Source: Deinococcales bacterium (GTDB lineage: Bacteria > Deinococcota > Deinococci > Deinococcales > JAAFIG01). Taken from it: DNA of 41,914 nucleotides. The notes under the pieces are model-generated. The model was not told where the DNA came from, made no database searches, and worked only from the letters and a program-made list of their open reading frames with translations. The first letter of the stretch is position 1. Each line of letters begins with the position of its first letter. Location: positions 1-41,914 of the forward strand of contig JAAFJQ010000006.1 in assembly GCA_013298185.1 (NCBI GenBank), given 5' to 3'. Below, piece by piece: positions 1-8,284 of this stretch. The translations under genes were made by a program, and so were the position numbers.

Positions 1-575
1 AGCACTTGGCGGGTCAGGTTCAACCCGAACATCGTTATTTTTGCGCCACTCGAGAAGACAACACTGGCGGCTTCGGGATCGGCTAAGAAATTGAATTCGG
101 CGGCGGCTGAATGGTTGCCTCGGTCTGTCGAGCCGCCCATCAAGACAATGCCCTCCAGCCAAGTGGCTAAACGTGGCTCGAGGCGCAGCGCCAATGCCAG
201 ATTGGTCAGTGGTCCAAGCGCAACCAAGGTGATGGGCTGCTCTTGTGCGGCACGAATCAACTCGAGGACGGCATGACCCGCACTTAACGATTGCGTGGAT
301 GTGGGAAGACTCGCACCAATCGTGCCAAGCGCTCCGAGTCCAAGCACATTCTCGGCAGTCATACGCGGACGCACCAAAGGGCGGTCAGCTCCCGCGTAAA
401 CAGGCGCGGTGATCCCAAAAGCACTGGTGATGGACAAGGCATTCTGCACAATCCGCTCGAGCGGCGCGTTACCCGCCACCAAACCAATGCCCACCATCTC
501 GAGCCGACTTTCAGCAGCCAGTGCCAAAGCAATCAAATCATCAAATCCGGGGTCAGTATCAATCCAGACGCGCAT
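1..575 (-). CDS. Inosine/uridine-preferring nucleoside hydrolase, C-terminus cut by window edge
   Basis: Reverse-strand reading from ATG at 575: MRVWIDTDPGFDDLIALALAAESRLEMVGIGLVAGNAPLERIVQNAL...ITLVALGPLTNLALAL. DTDPGFDD and ALGPLTNLA are hallmark nucleoside hydrolase motifs. Start overlaps the stop of the upstream ATPase gene (TAATG). Confidence 0.9.
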   Translation of the reverse strand, partial: MRVWIDTDPGFDDLIALALAAESRLEMVGIGLVAGNAPLERIVQNALSITSAFGITAPVYAGADRPLVRPRMTAENVLGLGALGTIGASLPTSTQSLSAGHAVLELIRAAQEQPITLVALGPLTNLALALRLEPRLATWLEGIVLMGGSTDRGNHSAAAEFNFLADPEAASVVFSSGAKITMFGLNLTRQV

Positions 576-1600
576 TATTCCACCAGCCACACGGCTTGCT
601 CGAGGGGTAAATCAAAGGTCACGGAGTCCTGTTCCTTCCAAACGGCAGTGGCGGACGGCACGGCTGCCTGAATCACACCGAGTTCGCTCTCGAGTTGATA
701 CTGCACTTGCTGCCCCTCAAAACTCCGCGCCAAGACTCGAGCTGCCCACACACCAGTGCCTAAACGCACATGCTCGGCACGCCATGCCGCACGATTAAAA
801 CGTGACTCGAGGGAGTACGGAAACTCGTGCTTGCCAATTCGCACACGGCGCTCGAGGGGTTGCACAGGCAAAATCGTGTCAAAACCAACGAAACGCGCCG
901 CAAAGACCGTGCGAGGCTGCGTGTAAATCACTTCGGGCGTGGCGAGTTGTTCAATCTGTCCTGCGTTCATGATTGCCACGCGGTCAGACAATGCCAATGC
1001 CTCGGCTTGGTCGTGCGTGACGTAGAGCATGGTCACACCCAATTGTTTTTGCAAACGCCGAATTTCGACGCGCATCTCGAGCCGCAACCGCGCATCAAGG
1101 TTCGAGAGCGGTTCGTCCAGCAACATCAACTGCGGACGAATCACAAAGGCTCGAGCCAATGCCACACGCTGCTGCTGCCCACCTGAAAGTTGAGCAGGAA
1201 AGCGCTTGGCAAACTCGAGCAACGCCACCGTCTCGAGGGCAGCGTTGACCCGTTGCTCGAGTTCGGCTTTTTGTACACCACGCAAGCGCAAACCAAACGC
1301 CACATTCTCAAAGGCTGTCAAATGCGGGAACAACGCATAACTTTGAAAAACCAAACCAATATCACGCTTATTGGCAGGAACTCGAGTAATATCACGGTCA
1401 TGCAATGCAATCCGCCCTGATTTAGGCTCGAGCAGACCAGCCACGGCTCGCATGGTGGTGGTTTTACCGCACCCCGAAGGACCAAGCAACGCCAGTAATT
1501 CGCCTTCTGGCACAGTTAAATTCAGGTTCTCGACAGTGGTCAGGTTCTTGGTGTACGCAAGGGTGAGTTGCTCGAGGGTAAGGGCGGTTTTCACACGCAC
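575..1600 (-). CDS. ABC transporter ATP-binding protein (PotA/FbpC-like, with C-terminal TOBE-like region)
   Basis: Walker A GPSGCGKTTTM, signature LSGGQQQRVALARAF, Walker B LMLLDEPLSNLD, H-loop VTHDQAEA. The ORF opens at 1627; a GTG near 1600 or 1594 is the more likely start. Confidence 0.93.
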   Translation of the reverse strand: MRVKTALTLEQLTLAYTKNLTTVENLNLTVPEGELLALLGPSGCGKTTTMRAVAGLLEPKSGRIALHDRDITRVPANKRDIGLVFQSYALFPHLTAFENVAFGLRLRGVQKAELEQRVNAALETVALLEFAKRFPAQLSGGQQQRVALARAFVIRPQLMLLDEPLSNLDARLRLEMRVEIRRLQKQLGVTMLYVTHDQAEALALSDRVAIMNAGQIEQLATPEVIYTQPRTVFAARFVGFDTILPVQPLERRVRIGKHEFPYSLESRFNRAAWRAEHVRLGTGVWAARVLARSFEGQQVQYQLESELGVIQAAVPSATAVWKEQDSVTFDLPLEQAVWLVE

Positions 1601-1647
1601 CTCGGTATAACAATATCCAAAAAACAATATTGCAAAAATGGTCTACC

Positions 1648-1679
1648 CCGTAGGGGCGCAGCGCGCTGCGCCCCTACGG
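1648..1679. repeat. Perfect 32-bp palindrome (GC hairpin) between permease and ATPase genes
   Basis: CCGTAGGGGCGCAGCG followed directly by CGCTGCGCCCCTACGG; a related copy occurs near 40631-40656. Confidence 0.85.
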
Positions 1680-1736
1680 AACGATGTTTCTTGTTTAAAT
1701 CCGAGAGCTTCATCAGCATTCGGTGATGGATTGTTT

Positions 1737-2516
1737 TCACATATACCTCGATAAACCCAAGACCCGCTCGGTGACGAACACAAACACCATTGAGAATAGA
1801 ATCACCAGCATCGAAAGCGCGGCAATGCTTGGGTCGTAACTGCTTTCCATGTGCAGCAACATCCGAATTGGCAAGGTGGTGATGCCCGGACCCGTCAAAA
1901 ACAATGAAACAGGCACATGATTGAACGAATTGATAAACGCCAGCACCGTGGCAGCCGCTAATCCTCCGCGAACATTGGGCAGCACTACGCGCCAAAACAC
2001 TTGCGCTCGAGACGCGCCTAGGCTAAAGGCTGCGTCCTCGATGTCTCGAGGCAGGTTGGCGAGGCTCGCACCAACCACGCGCACGGCGTAAGGCAGCACC
2101 AGCGCGGCGTGTCCTGCCAGCAGTGCCAGATTGACACTGTTCCCGCCAAGCAGCACAAATTGTTTGAGCAGTGCCACGCCAATCACCAAACCCGGAATAA
2201 TCAATGGGCTGGTCAGGAGCGTGCGAATCCATTCGGTTTCTGGCACGGGGTAGCGCTGCAAGGCATAGGCGGCTGGCACGCCGAAGACCAATGCAATTGC
2301 GGTTGCGCCAAAGCCAAGCCATAGACTGGTGATGAGGCTCGAGACAAAAATCTCGGTTTGCATCACACTCAGTAACCAGCGCACCGAGTACGAACTTGGT
2401 GGAAAGAGCAGGCTGTTATCATCGCTAAAAGCCGTGATAAAAACAATGCTAAACGGTGCAATTAAAAAAAACAGCACCAACCAAAGCATCCATTTGGTAA
2501 ATGCAAAGCTGTTCAT
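1737..2516 (-). CDS. ABC transporter permease (PotC-like)
   Basis: Multi-TM protein with permease EAA-type region (LPRDIEDAAFSLGASRAQVFWRVVLPNVRGG). Confidence 0.9.
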   Translation of the reverse strand: MNSFAFTKWMLWLVLFFLIAPFSIVFITAFSDDNSLLFPPSSYSVRWLLSVMQTEIFVSSLITSLWLGFGATAIALVFGVPAAYALQRYPVPETEWIRTLLTSPLIIPGLVIGVALLKQFVLLGGNSVNLALLAGHAALVLPYAVRVVGASLANLPRDIEDAAFSLGASRAQVFWRVVLPNVRGGLAAATVLAFINSFNHVPVSLFLTGPGITTLPIRMLLHMESSYDPSIAALSMLVILFSMVFVFVTERVLGLSRYM

Positions 2517-3334
2517 GCAGCACCCCTCGAGCGGCTTTTCAGGGCGGCATTGACGGCTAGGGTTGTCAGGAGCATCACCATCGAAATAACAGTGGTGGCG
2601 GCTTCATCCACGGTCACACCTGCTTTTTGATAGAGCAGTGTTGCCAGCATCGTCACTCGAGGTCCACCAAGCAATGCAGGCGTGACATAAGCGGTGACAC
2701 AACCAGTAAAGACCAGCGTGCCACCAATGGTTAAGCCGTCTCGAGTCAGTGGGAGGATCACTCGAGTAAACACCTGTAAGCTGTTCGCGCCTAGGCTGCG
2801 AGCGGCGGCAATCACGTCTCGAGGCAGGTTTTCCAAGGCGCTGGTCAGGGATAGCAGCATCAGTGGCAGCATCAGTTGCAGTAAGCCAATAAAAACCGCG
2901 TTTTCGGTGTAGAGAATCGGAATGGATTCTTTGAGTACGCCCGTACCAACCAGTGTTTTGTTGATTAGCCCCTCGCGTCCAAGCACCACCAGCCACGCAA
3001 ACGAACGCGCCACGGGCGAAATCATCAGTGGCAAAATAATCAGCCCGATCAGCAGCCCACGGTATTGCGCTCCAAGCTGCATGATTGCCAGCGCCGCAGG
3101 GTAGGAAACCACGGCACTGACCAGTGTGACGAGCAGGGCAATTCGCACGGTGCGCCAATAGACCTCTATATTCACTTCGCTCGAGAAAAACGTGAAGTAA
3201 TTATCCAACCCCACGCCGTTCTCGAGACGAAAACTGCTGAGAAGAAACACCCCAACTGGGTAAACGAAAACCGCCAGCAAGAAGACTGTGGCGGGGAACA
3301 GCAGCAGCCAAGCTCGAGGGCGGTTATTGGTCAT
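2513..3334 (-). CDS. ABC transporter permease (PotB-like)
   Basis: Multi-TM; EAA-type motif LPRDVIAAARSLGANSLQVFTRVILPLTRDG; 4-bp overlap with the downstream permease gene. Confidence 0.9.
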   Translation of the reverse strand: MTNNRPRAWLLLFPATVFLLAVFVYPVGVFLLSSFRLENGVGLDNYFTFFSSEVNIEVYWRTVRIALLVTLVSAVVSYPAALAIMQLGAQYRGLLIGLIILPLMISPVARSFAWLVVLGREGLINKTLVGTGVLKESIPILYTENAVFIGLLQLMLPLMLLSLTSALENLPRDVIAAARSLGANSLQVFTRVILPLTRDGLTIGGTLVFTGCVTAYVTPALLGGPRVTMLATLLYQKAGVTVDEAATTVISMVMLLTTLAVNAALKSRSRGAA

Positions 3335-3343
3335 GGTTGTATT

Positions 3344-4375
3344 TTAACGAGCAATTTCTTTGTTCCAACGGGCAATCCATTCGTCGCGCACACCAAGCAG
3401 GTACTTGGCATCCAGGAAGCGCATGTTGGCAAATTCACCCAAGGTGGTCAGTTGCGCGGCTTTGGCGGGTTTGAGTTGCACGGTTTTGTTGATTGGTGAG
3501 TCCACAAGGTCATTGGCTTGGGCAAGTTGAACTTCTTTGGAGATCAGGAAATTGATGTACTGATGCGCTAAATCTTCGTTCTTGGTGCCTTTGACAATGC
3601 TGACGGTGTTCATCAGACCGATCTGACCTTCACGCAGACGCGCCCATGCCAATGGTTTACCTGTGTTCAGCATCGTTCCCCATGCAAAACGCCCGATGGG
3701 GGCAACCCAAATTTCATCTTGAGCAAACAACGATGCGACTTGCGAGGATTGATTATAGAAAGTCAGGATATTGGGTTTTAAGGCAGCCAATTGTTGAAAA
3801 CCGGGGTTGACATTGCTGTCCGTGCCAGCATATGCACGGTTGACCGCAAAAACCACGGGTGGTCCTTGGGTGGTGGTGATGTTCGGCAGGGCAATGCGTC
3901 CTTTGAGTTCTGGTCGCCACAGGTCACGCCAACTGGTCAGTGGGGTGCTGATTTTATCGGTGCGATACGCAAGGCTGATGGTATACGCCGTGAATGCCAC
4001 GCCGTAATCGTTGCCGAGCGGGTTCTTAGCAAAGTCATAGATTTGATTGCGGTTAGGGATTTTGCGTGTGTCCAATTGGTCAAGCAAACCCTCGCGGATC
4101 GCAGCTTGAGCGAAGTAATCTCCGAGCAACGCCACATCAATGTTGGGGTTGTTCTTACGGGCAATCAGTTTGGCTAAACGGTCAGCGTTGTTGCCGACTT
4201 CGTAGACAATTTTGCAGTTGCACAGCGTTTCAAATGGGCGGGTGACGTTTTTATCAATCAGTGGTTGATTCAAACCAAAACTCGAGATGGTTAAGGTGCG
4301 CTGCTGCCCAACAGCCAAAGAAAAAATTGCACTTGATATGACTGCACCCGCCACAAGCATTACTTTTTTGTTCAT
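3344..4375 (-). CDS. ABC transporter extracellular substrate-binding protein (PotD-like)
   Basis: Signal-peptide-like N-terminus (MNKKVMLVAGAVISSAIFSLAVGQ) and bacterial solute-binding fold motifs; first gene of the operon-like array. Confidence 0.87.
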   Translation of the reverse strand: MNKKVMLVAGAVISSAIFSLAVGQQRTLTISSFGLNQPLIDKNVTRPFETLCNCKIVYEVGNNADRLAKLIARKNNPNIDVALLGDYFAQAAIREGLLDQLDTRKIPNRNQIYDFAKNPLGNDYGVAFTAYTISLAYRTDKISTPLTSWRDLWRPELKGRIALPNITTTQGPPVVFAVNRAYAGTDSNVNPGFQQLAALKPNILTFYNQSSQVASLFAQDEIWVAPIGRFAWGTMLNTGKPLAWARLREGQIGLMNTVSIVKGTKNEDLAHQYINFLISKEVQLAQANDLVDSPINKTVQLKPAKAAQLTTLGEFANMRFLDAKYLLGVRDEWIARWNKEIAR

Positions 4376-4528
4376 GTTCCCTCCACGGAAAAAAAATACA
4401 GTATTTTGTAACCCCTTGCACTATAACCTAATCCAATAGCGCAAGTGTAAAAAATGACTCACATTGCACTGTGAAAACTGCCATACTATGAACGGCGTTG
4501 CCGATGTCAGTACGGGAGGTACATCAGA

Positions 4529-5788
4529 ATGCACAACATCAAACCATTCAATATCATGATCATCTCGAGTCTTGCTTTAACCGTGCTAGGGCTTTCAAGC
4601 CAAGCTCAAAGCAGCTTATGGTCAAATCAAGAATTGCAACGCATTCGTTCACTGTGGCTTGGTAGCCTCAAAGAAGCCCCTCGAGATACCTCGAACAAAT
4701 ACGCCAATTCCGCCAGTGCCGCCGCGCTTGGCAAAGCACTTTTTAACGAAAAAGCCTTGAGTGCCAACGGTGAAGTATCCTGTTCAACTTGTCATGATCC
4801 AAGCAAACGCTTCACCGATCAACTCGAGTTATCCGAAGGCATTGGTCTGACCACACGGCACGCACCAAGTTTGGTTGGAGCGGCGTACAACACCTATTTT
4901 TTTTGGGATGGTCGGGCTGATTCACTCTGGGCGCAGGCTTTAGGACCGCTCGAGCATCCTGCCGAGCATGGCATTGCCCGCACCGATGCTGTTCGTGTGG
5001 TGCAGCGCTTATACCGCGAGTCATACAAAAATGCTTTTGGCGATAACTTGAATTTTGAGGACTTAACCCGTTTCCCACCAAGTGCCAGCCCCTTAGGTGA
5101 TGAAGCTGCACAGCAAAAATGGCGAGGCATGACCAAAGAAGATCAGGACTTGGTCAATCGTTCATTTAGTCATATCGGTAAAGCCATCGCTGCTTTTGAA
5201 CGTTCGATCCCACTTGAACCCACACGATTTGATATGTACGCCGAAGCTGTGCTAACCAATCAACCCACCAGAAATTTGGTCAACGACAACGAAATGGCGG
5301 GCTTAAAGTTATTTATTGGTAAAGCCAATTGCGTTTCTTGCCACAATGGAGCGCTTCTCACCGATCACAATTTCCATAACACAGGCATTCCCAACCCAAG
5401 CAACGACCAAGGACGATTTGCAGGATTAGCATTCCTCAAAAACGATGAATTCAACTGCCGTTCGGTCTACAGCGACGCTGAGCCTGACCAGTGCTTACCA
5501 TTGTCCAACGCCGAAGTGGATTACCTTGAATTGAGCGCCTTGCCAATCAGCGAAAACAAAGCCATTGGTGCATTCAAAACCCCGTCATTGCGCCACACCC
5601 CAGAAACCCTTCCTTTTATGCACGCAGGGCAATTCAAAAGTTTCAAGCGAGTCCTAGATCATTACAACAACCCACCCAAAAGCCAAGTCGGAACTTCTGA
5701 ATTAAAACCCCTTGGTCTGACCCGCCTTGAATTGTTTGACCTCGAGCAGTTCTTAGGCACTTTAAGCGCTCCGAGCAGTACGCCGTAG
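4529..5788 (+). CDS. Di-haem cytochrome c peroxidase / MauG-family protein
   Basis: Two haem motifs (CSTCH, CVSCH), RHAPSLVGAAYNTYFFWDGRADSLWAQALGPLEHPAEHG, C-terminal KTPSLRHTPETLPFMHAGQFKS; signal peptide. Confidence 0.92.
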   Translation: MHNIKPFNIMIISSLALTVLGLSSQAQSSLWSNQELQRIRSLWLGSLKEAPRDTSNKYANSASAAALGKALFNEKALSANGEVSCSTCHDPSKRFTDQLELSEGIGLTTRHAPSLVGAAYNTYFFWDGRADSLWAQALGPLEHPAEHGIARTDAVRVVQRLYRESYKNAFGDNLNFEDLTRFPPSASPLGDEAAQQKWRGMTKEDQDLVNRSFSHIGKAIAAFERSIPLEPTRFDMYAEAVLTNQPTRNLVNDNEMAGLKLFIGKANCVSCHNGALLTDHNFHNTGIPNPSNDQGRFAGLAFLKNDEFNCRSVYSDAEPDQCLPLSNAEVDYLELSALPISENKAIGAFKTPSLRHTPETLPFMHAGQFKSFKRVLDHYNNPPKSQVGTSELKPLGLTRLELFDLEQFLGTLSAPSSTP

Positions 5789-5923
5789 GTTTTAGTTTTA
5801 GCTTGTAGCTGCTAGCTTCTAGGGCATTGCTCGAGAATACCATAGGCATCAATTGAAGAACAAAAGCCCTTCAGTACATGCAAAATCGCAATCGGGAAGC
5901 CCCTCACCCGTCGCTTCGCGCCA

Positions 5924-6102
5924 CCCTCTCCCAAAAGACAGCGCTTCGCGCAGGGAGAGGGGTTCGGGTTAGCTTTTCATTCCAGTTTGCTATCTCACGA
6001 AGCCAATTTCATAACACTAGCACCCCTCTTCGAGGGGTCGAGCGAAGCGAGGGGGAGTTGTGAGCGACCCAGCCCCGTCAGGTGGCGCTTTAGGGTCAAG
6101 AC
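5924..6102. repeat. Intergenic cluster of hairpin-forming repeats
   Basis: CCCTCTCCC (5924-5932) / GGGAGAGGG (5953-5961); cccctcttcgagggg (6023-6037); agcgaccc...tagggtcaaga (6063-6101) shared with 14658-14695. Confidence 0.7.
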
Positions 6103-6249
6103 AGGCATTGCGTTTTTTCGATGTAATCCTTAAGAACATTCCTTAAGTTGATGCTCCCGGAGCATTGCTCGAGAACTCAAAAAGTCTCTTTTGACCCACA
6201 AGTCAACTCTCTAACCAGACACTCATGGCATTCCTCGAGACTTGCTGCC

Positions 6250-7275
6250 ATGTCGAAGATTCGTTTACTTGTGCTGTGCGGTGGTCAATCCGAAGAACAC
6301 GAAGTCAGTTTATCCAGTGCCAAAAGCGTTCTCGAGGCACTTCCGAAAAACCGTTTTGAAGTCACACCTGTGGTGATTACTCGAGAAGGCAAATGGTTGC
6401 CATCTGCTCAAACCCCGCAAGCCCTCGAGCGTGGCAGCGCCCCAAGCGGTGGCGAAGTGGTGCTGAGCCAAGCCAGCAGTGCAGCAGGCTTTGATGTGGT
6501 CTTTCCACTCCTTCATGGTCCAATGGGCGAGGACGGCACGATTCAAGGTTTGTTGCATTTAGCTGGAATTCCTTTTGTTGGCTCGAGCGTGCTGGCAAGC
6601 GCCGTCTGCATGGATAAAATCATGATGAAAAGCGTGCTGGCAGCTCATGGCATCCCACAAGTGGCGTATCTGGCAGTCACGCAGCATGAGTTCTCGAGCA
6701 GCCCCGATCTGGTTCTCGAGAAGCTCGAAACCCTTGGCTACCCTGTCTTTGTTAAACCCGCGAATCTCGGCTCGAGCGTAGGCATTTCCAAAGCCAAGAA
6801 CAGCGATGAACTCCGCATGGCACTGCGTTTGGCGTTTGGCTTTGACCGCCGTGTGATTGTTGAACAAAGCACCAAAGGCAAACCTCGAGAACTCGAGGTT
6901 GCCATTCTAGGCAATGACAACCCACAAGCCAGTCCTGTGGGAGAACTGACCTTTGAATCCGAATTCTACGATTACGAAACCAAGTACACCGATGGACGCG
7001 CCGAAATGCACATTCCCGCCGATGTGCCAGCCGAAATTGCAGCCAAAGTGCAAGCCCTTGCGCTCGAGTCTTTCAAGCAACTTGATTGCGCTGGTTTGGC
7101 GCGGATTGACTTTTTTTATGTGCCAGAAACAGGCGAGCTATTTCTGAACGAACTGAACACCATTCCGGGTTTCACCAAAACCAGCATGTACCCAAAACTC
7201 TGGGAAGCTGGCGGCTTGAGTTACGCTGATTTGGTATCAAAGCTGGTCGAACTCGCGCTCGAGCAGAGGCACTGA
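6250..7275 (+). CDS. ddl: D-alanine--D-alanine ligase
   Basis: [105 protein letters not shown]. Confidence 0.97.
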   Translation: MSKIRLLVLCGGQSEEHEVSLSSAKSVLEALPKNRFEVTPVVITREGKWLPSAQTPQALERGSAPSGGEVVLSQASSAAGFDVVFPLLHGPMGEDGTIQGLLHLAGIPFVGSSVLASAVCMDKIMMKSVLAAHGIPQVAYLAVTQHEFSSSPDLVLEKLETLGYPVFVKPANLGSSVGISKAKNSDELRMALRLAFGFDRRVIVEQSTKGKPRELEVAILGNDNPQASPVGELTFESEFYDYETKYTDGRAEMHIPADVPAEIAAKVQALALESFKQLDCAGLARIDFFYVPETGELFLNELNTIPGFTKTSMYPKLWEAGGLSYADLVSKLVELALEQRH

Positions 7276-7348
7276 ACTCGCGCTCGAGCAGAGGCACTGA
7301 ACTCGCGCTCGAGCAGAGGCACTGAACTCGCACTCGAGCAGAGGCACT
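7249..7348. repeat. Tandem repeat, 25-bp unit x 4, starting in the 3' end of ddl
   Basis: gaactcgcgctcgagcagaggcact repeated four times (the fourth has one G>A change); each unit carries one CTCGAG. Confidence 0.97.
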
Positions 7349-7407
7349 AAAAGCTGGCATTTCTCGAGAAGAATGGGAGCGCCTTTGATTCATAGTAAAC
7401 TAGTCCC

Positions 7408-8247
7408 ATGAATTTTGGTGTGATTGGTGCAGGACAAATGGGAGCGGGCATCGCTCAAGTCGCGGCGGTGGCGGGTTTTGATGTTTTGCTGCGCGATGTC
7501 GAGCAACGTTTTTTGGATCGCGGCATGGCGGGAATAGAAAAATCTCTGGCTAAACTGGTTGAAAAAAATAAGCTCGAGCCAAGTGCCAAAGAAGCAGCGC
7601 TGGCTCGAATCAAAACCACAATTTCACTCGAGGATTTCTCGGATTCAGATTTGGTGGTTGAAGCGATACTCGAGGATAAAAAAATCAAACTCGAGTTGTT
7701 CGCCTCGCTTGGGAAAATTGTCAAGCCTTCTGGCGTGTTGGCAAGCAACACCTCGAGCATTCCGATTACCGAGTTAGCCACGGCTTCGGGTCGCCCTGAG
7801 CAGTTTATTGGAATGCACTTTATGAACCCTGTGCCTTTGATGACTTTGGTTGAAGTGATTCGTGGCTACCTGACTTCGGACACCACCACCAACCTTATTC
7901 TCGAGACGGCTGAGAAAATGGGTAAGACGGCGGTGCAGTGCAACGATTACCCCGGTTTTGTCAGCAACCGAATCCTGATGCCAATGCTCAACGAAGCCAT
8001 TCAATGCGTGATGGAAGGAGTTGCGACCCCACAGGCGATAGACCAAATCATGAAACTTGGCATGAATCATCCAATGGGTCCAATCACCTTGGCTGATTTT
8101 ATTGGCTTAGATACTTGTTTAGCCATCATGGAGGTGCTGCATCAGGGTTTGGGAGATGACAAATACCGAGCTTCGCCATTGTTGCGAAAGATGGTTCAGG
8201 GGGGGCTGCTTGGGCGTAAATCAGGGCAGGGGTTTTATAAATATTAG
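7408..8247 (+). CDS. hbd: 3-hydroxybutyryl-CoA / 3-hydroxyacyl-CoA dehydrogenase
   Basis: N-terminal [27 protein letters not shown]-binding motif; [62 protein letters not shown]. Confidence 0.96.
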   Translation: MNFGVIGAGQMGAGIAQVAAVAGFDVLLRDVEQRFLDRGMAGIEKSLAKLVEKNKLEPSAKEAALARIKTTISLEDFSDSDLVVEAILEDKKIKLELFASLGKIVKPSGVLASNTSSIPITELATASGRPEQFIGMHFMNPVPLMTLVEVIRGYLTSDTTTNLILETAEKMGKTAVQCNDYPGFVSNRILMPMLNEAIQCVMEGVATPQAIDQIMKLGMNHPMGPITLADFIGLDTCLAIMEVLHQGLGDDKYRASPLLRKMVQGGLLGRKSGQGFYKY

Positions 8248-8284
8248 AGGAAAGAGAAAAGGAGTTTGAACTTTTGCCTCTCCC

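Noticed and set aside
575-1610. Plus-strand ORFs (827-1186, 1190-1420, 1371-1610 and similar) in the six-frame track
   Set aside because: They are antisense to the ABC ATPase; low-complexity translations without family motifs.
4464-4490. Sigma70-like promoter TTGCAC...TACTAT ahead of the peroxidase gene
   Set aside because: Spacing between boxes is only ~14 nt, so the match is weak; not listed as a feature.
7249-7348. Possible CRISPR array in the ddl 3' region
   Set aside because: Units are perfectly contiguous 25-mers without variable spacers and no cas genes are present; it is a minisatellite.
7172-7393. Minus-strand 73-aa [25 protein letters not shown] over the ddl-hbd gap
   Set aside because: Translation is simply the 25-bp tandem repeat read in the antisense direction.
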